NCBI GenBank assembly: GCA_035048485.1
Contig: CM068583.1
Span: 28,765,841-28,829,840 of the forward strand
Reading direction: 5' to 3'
Length of the DNA stretch: 64,000 bases
Source: Pteria penguin
Lineage: Eukaryota > Mollusca > Bivalvia > Pterioida > Pteriidae
Made by a program: the position numbers and the translations under genes. Numbering within the stretch: position 1 is the first letter of the stretch; the number at the start of each line of letters is the position of its first letter. Of this stretch, positions 12,301 to 21,603 are shown one piece after another. The notes beneath the pieces are model-generated. The model saw only the letters and a list, made by a program, of their open reading frames with translations. It had not been told where the DNA came from and searched no databases.

Positions 12301-14183
12301 AGATACACCCTTAAGTGCCGAGAATAAAAGAATTAGACACAAAAAGAAGCATTAGAATGTATGACGAATCTGCTTCCGCCGACAATTAATGTTATCGATA
12401 TGGCTGAAGCGGATTAAAATTTTAACGGATTCAAAGCCGACAAAAAACAGTATACACACGTTGAAGGTATAGCGGTAGGATCTAGATTAGGTAGAAACTT
12501 TGCGTGTGCATATATGCCATTGATTCATTGATTGATTATTGTTTTACGTCACTCCACGATTATTTCACGTATATGGTGACGGCATCTGCTCGATGCATTG
12601 CACACAAATTTAGACCTTTGCAACGGACCCACCCGAAGCAGTGAGGGATCTTTTACGTGCCACGCCTACCGTGACACGGGACCTCGGTTTTTAATATCTC
12701 ATCCGAAAGGCAGAACACCGGTGTGTCCGGGGCGGGAGTCGAACCAGGGACCTCTCGATCGCCAACGGAGCACCTTGTCCACTAGGCCACACCAGCTTAT
12801 ATACGAAGAGAGGACGAGAAACTTCTGAAATATGAAAATGATGGGGGATTTAGGCTCGCTGTTAGACTTTCGCGAACTATGCAAATAAGTGACACAATGA
12901 CACAAGAATCGAACTAAGATATAGTAAAGAAAGCATAGAGTTCTTAGAGACTATAGTTAAACTAGAGAGCAGCCATGTTTTCACAGATCAATAAACTAAA
13001 CCGACTGACAAACATATTTAATACAAAATTCGTGCATCCCTCCTCATACAAAAAGAGCACGGACATATGGATTTGGCTTGAGAATAAGAAGGATATGCGA
13101 GAGAGAAAGACTATGTGATACTCTGAGAAGAATTGAAAATACAGTTGTGGGAAATGGGATACAGACTTATGTTACAGTAAACTACTACTGGATATAATAG
13201 GCATACCAAGGAAACACCAAACAACTCTGTTCAACTCTATACTCATGCATAAGATTTTTCCAAAATATAACTTTTGGCTTACAGATGTGAACACTGCGAG
13301 GCACGCTAGTACATGGAAAATCCGAAAAAAAAAAATCAAAGTACTAATAGTACAGAAAGACAGGGACATTAACCAATATTGGTGTAAGTTTGAAAAATAA
13401 ATGTTTTAAACTGTTACTGTATCACATACCATCATGTCTATAGTAAAATAAAAGGATCACCGGTGATTTAATTGTTGACTACACTGTCAAAGTCTCAAAT
13501 AGAAATGTACCTCAGACATGTAAGTCTGCAAACAAAACATTATTGCGCAACTTGACAACAGACTGAGAGAACTAAACCATATCAATAAGTATTGAAATGA
13601 GCATACACTATCTACATGTATCAGAATTTCATTATTTGTAGCTGCCCTAATCTAAAACATATCACAGACGATTAAATAAAGCTGACCCTATCTAAATAAA
13701 ACACCATCGCTATTATCTTATTTGTGTACGGAATTCGTCCCCGTCCAAAAAAAGGTATACGCAGAGAGACCGAAGTGCAGCTGATAATTATGTAAAATGA
13801 TAAGGAAATTAGGGACTTAAAGAATCAACAATCGTTTTTAGTAAAGTAGGAAGAGAAATGTACCGACAAGAACTTAATCTCAGCGCTTATTTAAAAAAAA
13901 AAAAAACAGAACAAAAATCCCAACAAAAATTAAAACAAAACTGTGTGTGTAGATGAAAGTTGTGCTTTTCAGATTATGCCTGGACCTCTTCTAGAATTTA
14001 TGGGGCTTTGTATAATATAACGTTCAGGTGCGCGGAAAAGACAAATCAATAAATGAATATTAATAAATGCACTTATGAAATGAAATTAAGATTTAACATA
14101 AAAGGATATAAAAGAAAATATATACCTTTGAATAATGTGAAATATATTCCAACGATGAAAAAGATGCGAATTTGTGAAGCCAT
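6388..14183 (-). CDS. CYYR1-like membrane protein gene B (3 exons, 111 aa)
   Basis: Predicted join of exon 1 14126-14183, exon 2 7562-7694 and exon 3 6388-6532; the spliced length is 336 nt including TAA. The protein has a signal peptide (residues 1-19, MASQIRIFFIVGIYFTLFK). A Tyr-rich ectodomain follows with six cysteines at 29, 49, 53, 54, 62 and 63, ending in the block YCETGCCGYYYAQNCC. A glycine-rich transmembrane helix (about 69-93) and a short basic tail (RYSRRRSMWKHL) complete it. The six-Cys plus single-TM layout is that of the CYYR1/Shisa-like family of type I membrane adaptors. Unlike C and D, no proline-rich tail exon was found. Splice phases are 1 then 2, as in the paralogs. Exact ligand or partner is unknown. 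Confidence 0.72.
6957..6999. repeat. (ATT)n microsatellite
   Basis: About 14 uninterrupted ATT/TTA trinucleotides within gene B intron 2. Confidence 0.95.
7506..7545. repeat. Poly-C/poly-G tract next to gene B exon 2 donor
   Basis: More than 30 consecutive C on the plus strand (G on the transcribed strand), interrupted once by TT, starting about 15 bases downstream of the exon 2 splice donor. G-run placement just inside an intron can affect splicing, and the length may be unreliable in assembly. Confidence 0.95.
7562..7694 (-). CDS. Gene B exon 2: six-cysteine Tyr-rich ectodomain
   Basis: Acceptor TTTTATTACAG lies directly above 7694 and donor GTACAT lies below 7562. The 133-nt exon enters in phase 1 and leaves in phase 2, like the 106-nt exon 2 of genes C and D but with nine extra codons in the Tyr-rich part (CYKYVYYSYSYLSYVAYYQ). 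The Cys spacing at its end (C-x3-CC-x7-CC) is identical to C and D. Confidence 0.85.
7836..8684. mobile_element. Repeat-cored nonautonomous element in gene B intron 1
   Basis: The ends are inverted (left ATAATACGCCCGTC near 7838, right GACGGGCGTAT near 8670). The interior holds about three diverged ~170-bp tandem units from about 8130 to 8620, each with a CTGTATAA..ATGAAAA and a GACAAGACGGA segment, followed by (GACA)n. Terminal segments flanking a short tandem array are typical of bivalve pearl-like/Helitron-like elements; that classification is inference. Confidence 0.55.
8685..9560. other. Gene B intron 1 sequence with an AT microsatellite
   Basis: No coding signal. A perfect TA dinucleotide run occupies about 9270-9358. 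Confidence 0.5.
9561..10950 (+). mobile_element. Dispersed repeat copy 1 (reverse copy at 18285-18880)
   Basis: The left end (TTTAAAGGAGCATGGTCGGG), the CAAATATTGATGAGGACGG-like block near 9733 and the right end (CTCGGACCAGATCC near 10936) all recur in inverted orientation and the same relative order at 18.3-18.9 kb. Copy 1 is longer because another element (9903-10688) is inserted in it. A 94-codon minus-strand frame at its right side is unrecognised and probably belongs to the repeat. Confidence 0.65.
9903..10688. mobile_element. Nested element with ~45-bp terminal inverted repeats
   Basis: The left terminus TCCTATGATATATGACC and the following AATTTGGTTGATAGGCC are matched in inverted orientation at the right terminus (GGCCTATCAACCAAAT then GGTCATATATTATAGGA). 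Both sides are flanked by ACCATTGTTGT (9890-9900 and 10691-10701), an 11-bp direct repeat consistent with a target duplication. The related copy at 18.3-18.9 kb lacks this segment. Confidence 0.6.
11135..11880. other. Gene B intron 1, no gene seen
   Basis: Short minus-strand open frames exist, but I recognise none and see no supporting splice or domain structure. Contains a GAGAGA stretch near 11830. Confidence 0.35.
11908..12117. repeat. Foldback (MITE-like) element, ~210 bp
   Basis: The left arm CATTTGTGTATACAGTATGA (about 11923) is complementary to TCATACTGTATACACAAATG at about 12085. The similarity continues inward (ATTCTGCGAGATC against its counterpart). Overlapping open frames on both strands arise from the palindrome and are not genes. 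Confidence 0.7.
12521..12796 (-). mobile_element. tRNA-derived SINE, copy 1
   Basis: On the minus strand the head starts GCTGGTGTGGCCTAGTGGAC with an A-box-like GGCCTAGTGGA (12778-12790) and a B box GGTTCGACTCC (12735-12745), the internal pol III promoter of a tRNA gene. A conserved body follows (CACGTAAAAGATCCCTCACT, complement near 12645), and it ends in a CAAT/ATCA tail. Copies at 17759 and 54463 share this body and tail. Confidence 0.85.
12797..14125. other. Gene B intron 1, nothing firm
   Basis: Between about 12960 and 13390 the plus strand has a broken, frame-shifting reading that looks weakly protein-like (for example HKIFPKYNFWLTDVNTARHA near 13250). I cannot assign it to a family. 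It may be an old transposon relic. Confidence 0.3.
14126..14183 (-). CDS. Gene B exon 1: signal peptide
   Basis: The ATG at 14183 opens MASQIRIFFIVGIYFTLFK, a hydrophobic signal sequence, then one G and a GTATAT donor at 14125. Joined to exon 2 it makes a GAT (Asp) codon, exactly the junction seen in gene C. A good TATA box lies about 50 bases upstream. Confidence 0.7.
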
Positions 14184-14233
14184 TCAATCTGTAATGCATG
14201 GAGCCTTAAAACGTTTGAAGTTAACTCCACATT

Positions 14234-14241
14234 TATTTATA
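14234..14241 (-). promoter_or_regulatory. TATA box for gene B
   Basis: TATAAATA on the minus strand, 51-58 bases above the exon 1 ATG, which places a start site about 20 bases before the ATG. It matches the metazoan core TATA consensus; there is no expression evidence. Confidence 0.4.
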
Positions 14242-14541
14242 ATTCTGAAGACAATGCTCCCGTTGAGTCCTGTTGAAGCATGTGTATTTGTAAATTACAG
14301 AGGCAATAACCTACATGGATGTGACTGTTATCCAATCCTGCTCAGTGGATAGAAATGATTTGTTACCTTGTAAATCTATACGTAACGGATGAAACTTACC
14401 CTATTTTAAAGATTATTTGAAAAGATTCGGATTTAAAGGTAACTTATCTTTGTGTTCTCGAATAATTAAATTCACCGAAATATGTCTCGATTCTTAAAAT
14501 AAGTTAAATTGAATTTAGATTAAACATATATATTTTCAATA

Positions 14542-14709
14542 CAATGGCGGATTTAGAGGGGAGGGGGGTGTACCGGGGCGCCCCTATCTATTCGCCACAT
14601 ATTTACATGTAAAACTCCAGATTTGGCACCAAAATGGCCGAGTAGTTTGGCCAATACTTGTCTTTCACATGTGGACCCCACCTTCTCGGAAATCCTGGAT
14701 CCGCTATTG
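14542..14709. mobile_element. Short hAT-type MITE
   Basis: It begins CAATGGCGGATTTAGAGGGG and ends AATCCTGGATCCGCTATTG, imperfect inverted ends. The interior CACATATTTAC..CCAGATTTGGCACC recurs at 33962-34111. The termini resemble those of the hAT element at 15014. Confidence 0.7.
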
Positions 14710-14819
14710 CAATATATGAATACATTGAAAAGGATTAGGCTACAAGTTTGACATTAGATAATGCCCTCTCTTTAGTACGGAAGCCTATACGTGCCACATA
14801 AAAGAAAAATAATTATGTC

Positions 14820-14985
14820 ATTATAACGACTTATATGTTGTTATTACGACTTGATATCTCGTGATTACGACATACGACAGATGTCGTTATTACGACTCAC
14901 TATCTCGTTATGACGACTTATCTCGTTATTATGACTTGTATCTCTTTATTATAACATACGACGAATGTTGTTATAACGGCGTATT
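14820..14985. repeat. Degenerate tandem repeat (CGTTATTACGACTT-like)
   Basis: Repeats of TTATTACGACTTRTATCTCG with ~25-30 bp spacing, including a CATACGAC(A/G)(A/G)ATG segment present twice. Confidence 0.75.
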
Positions 14986-15359
14986 ATCTACGGAAACGTT
15001 TTGGTACCTGGTGCAGTGGCGGATCCAGAAGGCAGAGTGTCAGGGGGCGTAGACCTAACGAGGCGCGCCGAATGGGGGGTAGGTGTGGGAGGGGGTGTCC
15101 GGCCTCCCCCGGGGAATTTTTTTTGAAATAGGATGAAAATGGTACAATTTGATACCATTTTTGGACCAGTTTGTTCGTTCTCCTTGGTCAGCTTGAAGGC
15201 CGATCAATGGATACAGTATTGCATTGGCGGATACTGTTGATCATATTGATCGAATAATTGTAAAAATGTTACTTTCCAGGTGAATATCCAGCAGAAATTC
15301 TAACAAACGATGACACTGTATATGACGTAAAAATTTATTTAAAAATATTAAGTTATTTG

Positions 15360-15500
15360 CACTGTGATGATGTTTTTCAAAGGTACATGCATACAATGAG
15401 CGACTATTGGAATATTTTACTAAATTATCAAAACCATATGTGCAAAGCGACTATTGGAATATTTTATTACCAAAACCGTATGAGTAGAGCGATTATTGGA
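15360..15500. repeat. Short tandem duplication inside the hAT element
   Basis: GCGACTATTGGAATATTTTA occurs near 15397 and again near 15447, with a third variant (GCGATTATTGGAC) near 15489, a ~50-bp period. Confidence 0.7.
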
Positions 15501-15677
15501 CAAAAAATTAAAATATCACCGACAATGTATGACTAAATATTTTAGCAGTGAATGGCATAATGTGCGAAGAAAAGTTAATATTAGACTGTAACAGCATTTT
15601 CAAATATTTGTGTTTTGAGTGTTGATTATACTAATATAATGAGTTACATAAAAATAAACTCTAGGCAATAATTTAAA

Positions 15678-16470
15678 TCAATTTTGTATGGTTTTAGATT
15701 TGTATGTTGCATTCTTGGGTGAATTGTCAAAATGTTCTTTTAACTCCTCGTCACCGCCATTGATTCTATACTGGAGGAAGGCCCGAAAATTTCCTGTGTT
15801 GCCATCTTCTGCTATTTCGTATCTCTCGTCATCTCGGGGTCTACGCAACGCACAGTTTTGTTGTCCACGCAAGAGAACACTATTGTCTGAAGGACACGTA
15901 TGTTCTTCTGTTTTGCTTTTCCAAGTTGTTGTCCATCTGTATGTTTATGGGTTCCTGTGTGTTCTCTTCCACGCGTGTAAAATCCTTTGCAGTGGCAGCA
16001 CATATTTGATGATGCTGGTAGCCGGTGCCAGGCTTCTTGTGCGACGACGCGCTGGAGTCTCCCGAGTTGTGTCGCTTGTTTATAAAATGTTCATCGAACC
16101 TCTCGGTGGCCTTTTTCCAATTTCGGAACGGTTCACTGATAAGTTGGCTTCGTTTCCCGTCACCACAGAACAGAACACAGTAGAGACAGTGCGCTCCATC
16201 CTCGGCAGGGGAATATACAAGTCCATCGTACTGTGACAACCAGCGATGTTGGAATGACCTCATGTCCGTACCGCACTTCGTCTTGGGGAATGTCGATGCC
16301 GCATCTGGTACATGGACATTCTTCAGAATGGCATACTTTTCCTCTGATGATAGGCTCTGGCCAACGAATTTGCTGATGTCCCAGCTGGTGGACAGGTCCG
16401 AACAGCACGTGGAAATTGCTGGAGGGTTATCTTGACTGCATGGTCTCCCCGCCCCCCTTGAATCCGCCAC
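15678..16470 (-). pseudogene. ZMYM1/TTF-type hAT transposase fragment
   Basis: The minus strand reads from just inside the right terminus without an ATG. It passes through DISKFVGQSLSSEEKYAIL and then a TTF-type zinc-finger region with FQHRWLSQYDGLVYSPAEDG and AHCLYCVLF (Cys residues near 16170). The frame breaks at about 15875. The next piece, LRRPRDDERYE..GNFRAFLQYRINGGDEELK..SKTIQN, is typical of the start of the DUF4371 region of ZMYM1-like hAT transposases. The catalytic core and C-terminal dimerisation domain are absent, so this is a truncated, frameshifted copy. The long plus-strand frame opposite it (15688-16236) is a shadow. Confidence 0.8.
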
Positions 16471-16472
16471 TG

Positions 16473-17029
16473 TCAGGTGTTGTGTTGTAAGAATGTATCA
16501 TGACAAAAATAAAATTTACTTGCCGAGATTAATAAAGCTTGATGACGTATTGAAATCGAAAAGTTGCCGTAAACTGTCCTTAAACGAGTTCTTTTGGCCA
16601 ACTTGTTATCTATAAAACACTTAGTTGATTTTCTTTAAGTCAAGATAAATATATGCGATTTCCCTTATGTCAATTTTAAACTAAATCGTCGTAGTGAAGT
16701 CGCATTTCCATGAAAATCAAGAATTATTGACATCATTTTTGTTGATATGTTGCAATAAACATGCTACTAACGAGAATTTCATGTCGATTTATTGTTTTAA
16801 AGATACCATTTCGAGATTTCGTAAGTCAATTTCTCTTCGAAATCGAGTTATCAAACTCGCATTTGTATGAAAATCTCGAAATATTGACTTTGTTGAAGTC
16901 GTTATGATACGATAAAGTAATAGTTACTGATATTCTTTTCGACGACCATTTAATTATTTATATGCTGAATATCCTGTATAAATGAATTTTTAAAATAGAT
17001 ATAATTATAATATATATATAATATAATAA
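16473..17029. other. Intergenic repeat sequence, no gene
   Basis: 16478-16597 is nearly the same as 17640-17758 (CATGACAAAAATAAAATT and onward). The rest is AT-rich with repeated ATTTCGAGATTTCG/AAATCTCGAAAT inverted pieces. Confidence 0.5.
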
Positions 17030-17565
17030 TTTATTTCTTCATGATTTCTTATATTAACAGTAAAAAAATGAAAGGGGGGGGGGGAGGGCATGTGGTAGTC
17101 AAGTATTAACCAGAATACTTAAGTTAGCCATTTTGGTGCAAAGTCTGGAGTTTTGCTCTTATAATTTGAGTATTTTCAGTCTTATCTGTATGAGCCATGC
17201 AAATCTGTAACGAAAAAGGGAATCTCTCCTCTATATCCTCTTCCAAAACATCGATCTCTCTTGACAAATTTTTGGGAAAAATCAACGTCGACAATGACAT
17301 TTTCATTAGGAAGGATCTTAAAACGGACCTAATTTGAAAAAAATAACACCCCCCCCAAAAAAAAAAGAAGAAGAAGAAGAAACCCCCAAAACCACTGGAT
17401 ACTTAGTATATACAGTGGCTTTGGACCATAATGTCTAAGTATTCTGGTTAATACTTGACTATCACATATGTTTCCTCCACCCCCCCCCCCACCCCCTTTT
17501 TCGGAAATCCTGGAACCGCTTGATACAAAGTACTGTTTATATAAGAAATTATGAAGAAATAAATA
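17030..17565. mobile_element. Foldback element with polypurine interior
   Basis: The outer arms TTTATTTCTTCATGATTTCT (17031) and AGAAATTATGAAGAAATAAA (about 17545) are inverted. Next inward, TCAAGTATTAACCAGAATAC (17099) is matched by GTATTCTGGTTAATACTTGA (about 17437). It ends near a hAT-MITE-like GGAAATCCTGGAACCGC. Confidence 0.65.
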
Positions 17566-17611
17566 CAAAACACTAGGCACCTAAACGTTTCCGTACACTT
17601 CAGCAGCTGAC

Positions 17612-17758
17612 TACGGAAACGTTTTAGTACCTGGTGTTGTTGTGTGGTAAGTAGGTATCATGACAAAAATAAAATTAACTTGCCAAGATTAATAAAAACT
17701 TGACGACGTAATGAAATCCAAAAGTTGACGTAAACTGTCCTTAAACGAGTTCTTTTGG
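17612..17758. repeat. Uninterrupted paralog of the hAT target site
   Basis: TACGGAAACGTTTTAGTACC and the following ~125 bases match the sequence split by the hAT element at 14989-15013 and 16473-16597, without the insertion. A SINE is inserted right at its end (17759). Confidence 0.75.
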
Positions 17759-18023
17759 ATAGTGGAAGAGGTGCTAGGCTCGTCACCTAGAGGTCCCGGG
17801 TTCGATACCCGTCCTTGGCACACCGTTGTTCTGTCTTTCGGACGAGACATTTAAAACAGAGATCCCATGTCACGGTTGGCGTGGCACGTAAAAGATCCCT
17901 CACTGCTTCGGGTGGGTCTGTTGCAAAGGTAGAAATTTTCAATGCAATGTATTGGGCATATGCCGTCACCATTTACGTGCAATAACCGTGGGGTGTCGTA
18001 AAACAATAATCAGTCAATCAACA
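17759..18023 (+). mobile_element. tRNA-derived SINE, copy 2
   Basis: The head is 5'-shortened (TAGTGGAAGAGGTGCTAGG). A B box GGTTCGATACC lies near 17799, the shared body GTGGCACGTAAAAGATCCCT near 17880, and the tail is CAATAATCAGTCAATCA. Same family as 12521-12796. Confidence 0.85.
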
Positions 18024-18284
18024 AATACTATTAATATTATTGGACCATTTACTATCAGAATTGAGTGTAACTCCGAGTTGTAAGTGACTCTGCGTAATAT
18101 TAAGTGGGTTGTCACCAAATCGAAGGTTTGATGTTTTTTTCTGGGATCATGGTCTTATGCCTTTTGGGATAAATTTTTTCTTCATATTTTGTGTTCGCTT
18201 TTTGATAATGATGTAACGCTACTACATACTTAGAAGGAAATGGAAATAAACGATTATGAAAAATAAGAAGAAAGGGCATAATTA

Positions 18285-18880
18285 ATAAAGGGATCTGGTC
18301 CGAGACTAGAAAATTATAGCATGAAAAGAATAAATTACGACAATATCTTACTTTTCCTGTATTGCATAAATTATAAACTTGGTGTTAACTGCAAATGTTA
18401 AAAATGAAATCCCTCAATGTTTTCGTAGAATAAAGGTAATTGAGTCGAATTATATTCAGTTGGTGTCAATTCTCCAAATAAGGCGATGTTCCGCCCATAA
18501 TCATGCGCATGCGCGGATATTCACTGTAGAAAACAGCACTAATGTCACACATTGTCGAATAAGACCACGGAAAAAAGCAACTGTGCTGTAGAACAAAAAA
18601 CTGTACTCACACTCAGAGACCAACAAAGAAAAGTCGAACAAATGTTAGAATCGGGTAAAGCTCGAGTTTCATTTTCACGTAATTTCCTGTGACCGTCCTC
18701 ATCAATATTTAAAGATTTGGCGTGGTTATATTGCAATTTAAAACGGATAAATCTCGTCAACGACATCGACTTTGGTAACGATACTTTTTATATTGTTACT
18801 AACAATCGATTTCCGTTTAAGAAATCCGTTTACATTTTTTATTCTTTTCCCGATTTCAATCGAACCAGGCTCCTTTAACA
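18285..18880 (-). mobile_element. Dispersed repeat copy 2 (reverse of 9561-10950)
   Basis: It holds, in inverted order, the blocks of copy 1: GGATCTGGTCCGAGAC, GCATGCGCGGATATTCACTG, GTGACCGTCCTCATCAATAT and the end CCAGGCTCCTTTAA. It lacks the nested element present in copy 1. Confidence 0.65.
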
Positions 18881-20022
18881 TTTTAAAATTTATGAAATTT
18901 AAAAATTGTTAGTGCAAAATATTTCTAAGCATTTTATGTTTTTATAAACGTAATGCCTTCGCCCCTCAAGTTATCGCACGTTATGATTATTTCAGAATTT
19001 ATTGTATTCAGTCGTCCTTCTTTAATAAGCAGTCAGTTGAGTTCTCCTTCTTGTTGTTGCTACATATATGTATCTCTGATTTTGTTTATTCTTTTGCCTG
19101 CATTAGGAAAACATTTGTGCATTATAGACACTGATTTGCTTCTCTTACGTTATTGTTATGTTGGTTCAGATGATGATCATCAAAATGGGTTTCTATCACG
19201 GGAAGCGAAAAGTTTCACGAGTACTCGGTTCTGTAAGCGAATCGATGCCAAATATGAATGTTTTTCCTTGTTATTAACTACGATAGATTATTCACGCTTA
19301 GCTACATAATTTTACCCAAAACTAATACAGAACCAACAATCCCGTATGATAGTAACTTCTTTTTCAATCCCGATGCCAAACTTTATCGAAAACTTTTGAT
19401 ATATCGAAAAATACTAAGCTCAAATTGAATATTTGCTCTGTTGTCAGTGTTTTGTTTCAGCTCACTTCCGTGTAGTTGTAATGATCGTCTGCTATACCCC
19501 GGGGTCTCATCCGTCCGCCTCTGGTTCAGTTATTTGGAGTAACTGAGTTATGGAAAGAGTACAAGTGTTTCATTTACCAAACTGACCCCAATGTTTCATC
19601 TTGAGATGCTGACGTCAGGTCATACATGCACTTTATGTGTTGTATCTGACCTATTTGTTCTGCTTGAATGACTATGATGATTTATTGACAAAGTACATAA
19701 TTATGATTCACTGACTAAACTTATTCATCTTTCATCTTACCTCTAGTATTGCTGCAGTATAGTCTGTGGTTAGTGGTATTTAATTGGTTGATATCTGTTT
19801 ATATGCATGGATATTTACTTCCCTGGAATAGGGCATTTCATACACATATTTGCAATGACATTTGAAACCTTAATATTCTTATTGTGACCTTAAACAACCC
19901 TTTTACTCTTACCTTGGTTGAGATTCCTGTGTTTGAATGACAAACATCCCATGGCTGTGAGCTGGATTATCTTGATTACACTATGGTTTTTATTGATTTT
20001 TTCCAGTTATGAGTGACTTAGG
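18881..20022. other. Between genes B and C, no supported gene
   Basis: A 118-codon plus-strand frame at 18953-19309 has no recognisable domain, splice context or neighbours and is treated as chance. The downstream (3') side of gene C lies here. Confidence 0.4.
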
Positions 20023-20236
20023 CAAGTCCTTGACATTAAAATCACTGTCAAATTAGTCTCTGACATTAAAGTCACTGTCAAGTACATTCTTGACACTAAG
20101 TAACTCTCAAGTTAGTTTTTGACTTTAAAGTCATTACCAAGTAAGTCCATCACATTGATGTCATTGTCAATTTAGTCTTTGACATTAAAGTCATTGCCAA
20201 ATTACAGTCTTTTGCATTAAAGTCACTTTCAAGAGC
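20023..20236. repeat. ~36-bp tandem repeat (GACATTAAAGTCACTGTCAA)
   Basis: About six degenerate copies of GACATTAAAGTCAYTGYCAA spaced 30-38 bp, just 3' of gene C. Confidence 0.85.
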
Positions 20237-20607
20237 GGAAGCACTCGACCATGCAGATTTGAACCCCGACATCGCATTAACAATTAAGTAGCTATCTACT
20301 CTATATGACATAAATATAACGAAATGCATTATTATACAATAGTTTTACTTTAATAGAATATAAAAAAGAAATAAAGAAAATAAAGAAATAAATAGGCTGG
20401 CCTTTGTCTCTTTAAGTAATACTTGACACTGTTCATACAATACTCTCCATTTCATTAAAGTATAAAGAAACAGTATTTAAACAATAATTTAAAGCACTTC
20501 AGTTACATTGTATTTTATAATCGTCGAAAACATATAATGCAGTGAAGGAATCTGAAGCTCATACGACAGAAAACAGAAAAAGACACACTCCTGTACATGG
20601 TACAGAC

Positions 20608-20807
20608 TCAGTACTTCTGTCCATACGCTGGAGGTGGCCCATAATTAGCTGGCGGGGGTGGGTAGGCCGGATTTGATGGTTGAGCATATCCCATTGGTTG
20701 TGGAGCTGGCGGATATCCCTGGGATGCTGCAGGGTAAGGTTGCATGCCACCCTGGGGTGCTGCAGGGTAAGGTTGCATGCCACCCATTTGTTGCTGATTT
20801 GTATTGA
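20608..20807 (-). CDS. Gene C exon 4: Pro/Gln/Tyr-rich tail with PPAY
   Basis: Acceptor TTTGATGCAG sits above 20807. The frame continues VNTNQQQMGGMQPYPAAPQG, a second MQPYPAA unit, and then YPPPPANYGPPPAYGQKY before TGA at 20610-20608. It is homologous to gene D exon 4, which starts VNTSNQQQMGG. Two 30-bp coding repeats (MQPYPAA(P/S)QG) are visible in the DNA. An ATTAAA on the minus strand near 20355 could be the polyadenylation signal. Confidence 0.88.
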
Positions 20808-21541
20808 CTGCATCAAAGAAAGCACATAATAGCTAGTGTGTTAATTTCATTTTTACAAAAAATGTGCATGATGGGATTGCTTGGTTCCTTGACAGTATAA
20901 AAGTTGTTATATTTTATATTTCAAAACTAACAAACAATTTTAAAATCAATGTTCGAAGAGACCTTGCAAATGAGTACCGCACAACGTCACTACAATAATA
21001 TATCCAACTCGTTGCTAGATTAACGTTTTCAGTTGTCGGATTAGAGCTACAAGACCGCCCCATTCCTACAAGATTTGAAATTATCATCTTCCGCCATTTA
21101 CTACGTTACCATATTTAGAACGTTGTGCCCTTACATGGAAAAACGAGTGTGAAATCTTACATGCACATAGAAAACCCATGTGTATGGAATAGCAAGCATT
21201 GGAACCATCGAAATGGAATCCGATAAATGTTATAACTGTAGTATAGAATTTGAGACAAACTATACAGTTTCACACTTGTTTTTCCACATTAGGAGCGTCG
21301 TTCAAAACTGGAAAACATACAGTAAGGATTATAACGGGAAATTTTCACGGTCAGCTGACAAAATAAAGGAGGACGGTAATTTCAAATCGCCTGATAATAC
21401 TGAATGTGAATTATGCAAGATTCCATGGGATTTATAAAAGCATTAATCACAGAAAACGGTAAGAGTTAACATACGAAAACATTAAAAAAAAATACACAGC
21501 CCATTTCCGATCGAACGAAGCAAATAAAAAGTTCCAACCTG

Positions 21542-21603
<62 letters not shown>

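Larger units (their letters stand above)
15014..16472 (-). mobile_element. hAT-type transposon (defective)
   Basis: The ends are CAGTGGCGGATCCAGA (left) and, on the opposite strand, CAGTGGCGGATTCAAG (right), the CAGTGGCG terminus typical of hAT elements. It carries a broken ZMYM1-like transposase on the minus strand. The flanks match an uninterrupted related sequence at 17612-17758, with ACCTGGTG on the left and TCAGGTG on the right as a probable, slightly diverged target duplication. Confidence 0.75.
14989..17595. mobile_element. Candidate composite element with 25-bp inverted ends
   Basis: The left end TACGGAAACGTTTTGGTACC (14989) is matched in reverse at 17571-17595 (GGCACCTAAACGTTTCCGTA), about 21 of 25 positions. 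The hAT copy at 15014-16472 sits inside it, and a second partial copy of the left end starts at 17612. No clear target duplication is seen, so the boundaries are tentative. Confidence 0.4.

Noticed and set aside
15688..16236. 182-codon plus-strand frame
   Set aside because: Antisense shadow of the hAT ZMYM1-like fragment, which has recognisable TTF motifs on the minus strand.
18953..19309. 118-codon plus-strand frame with hydrophobic stretches
   Set aside because: No recognisable domain, no splice or family link, opposite strand to the gene cluster; likely chance.
21180..21437. 85-codon plus-strand frame with CYNC and CELC
   Set aside because: Inside gene C intron 3 on the other strand; neighbouring frames look like a broken element, and the cysteines do not form a known finger.
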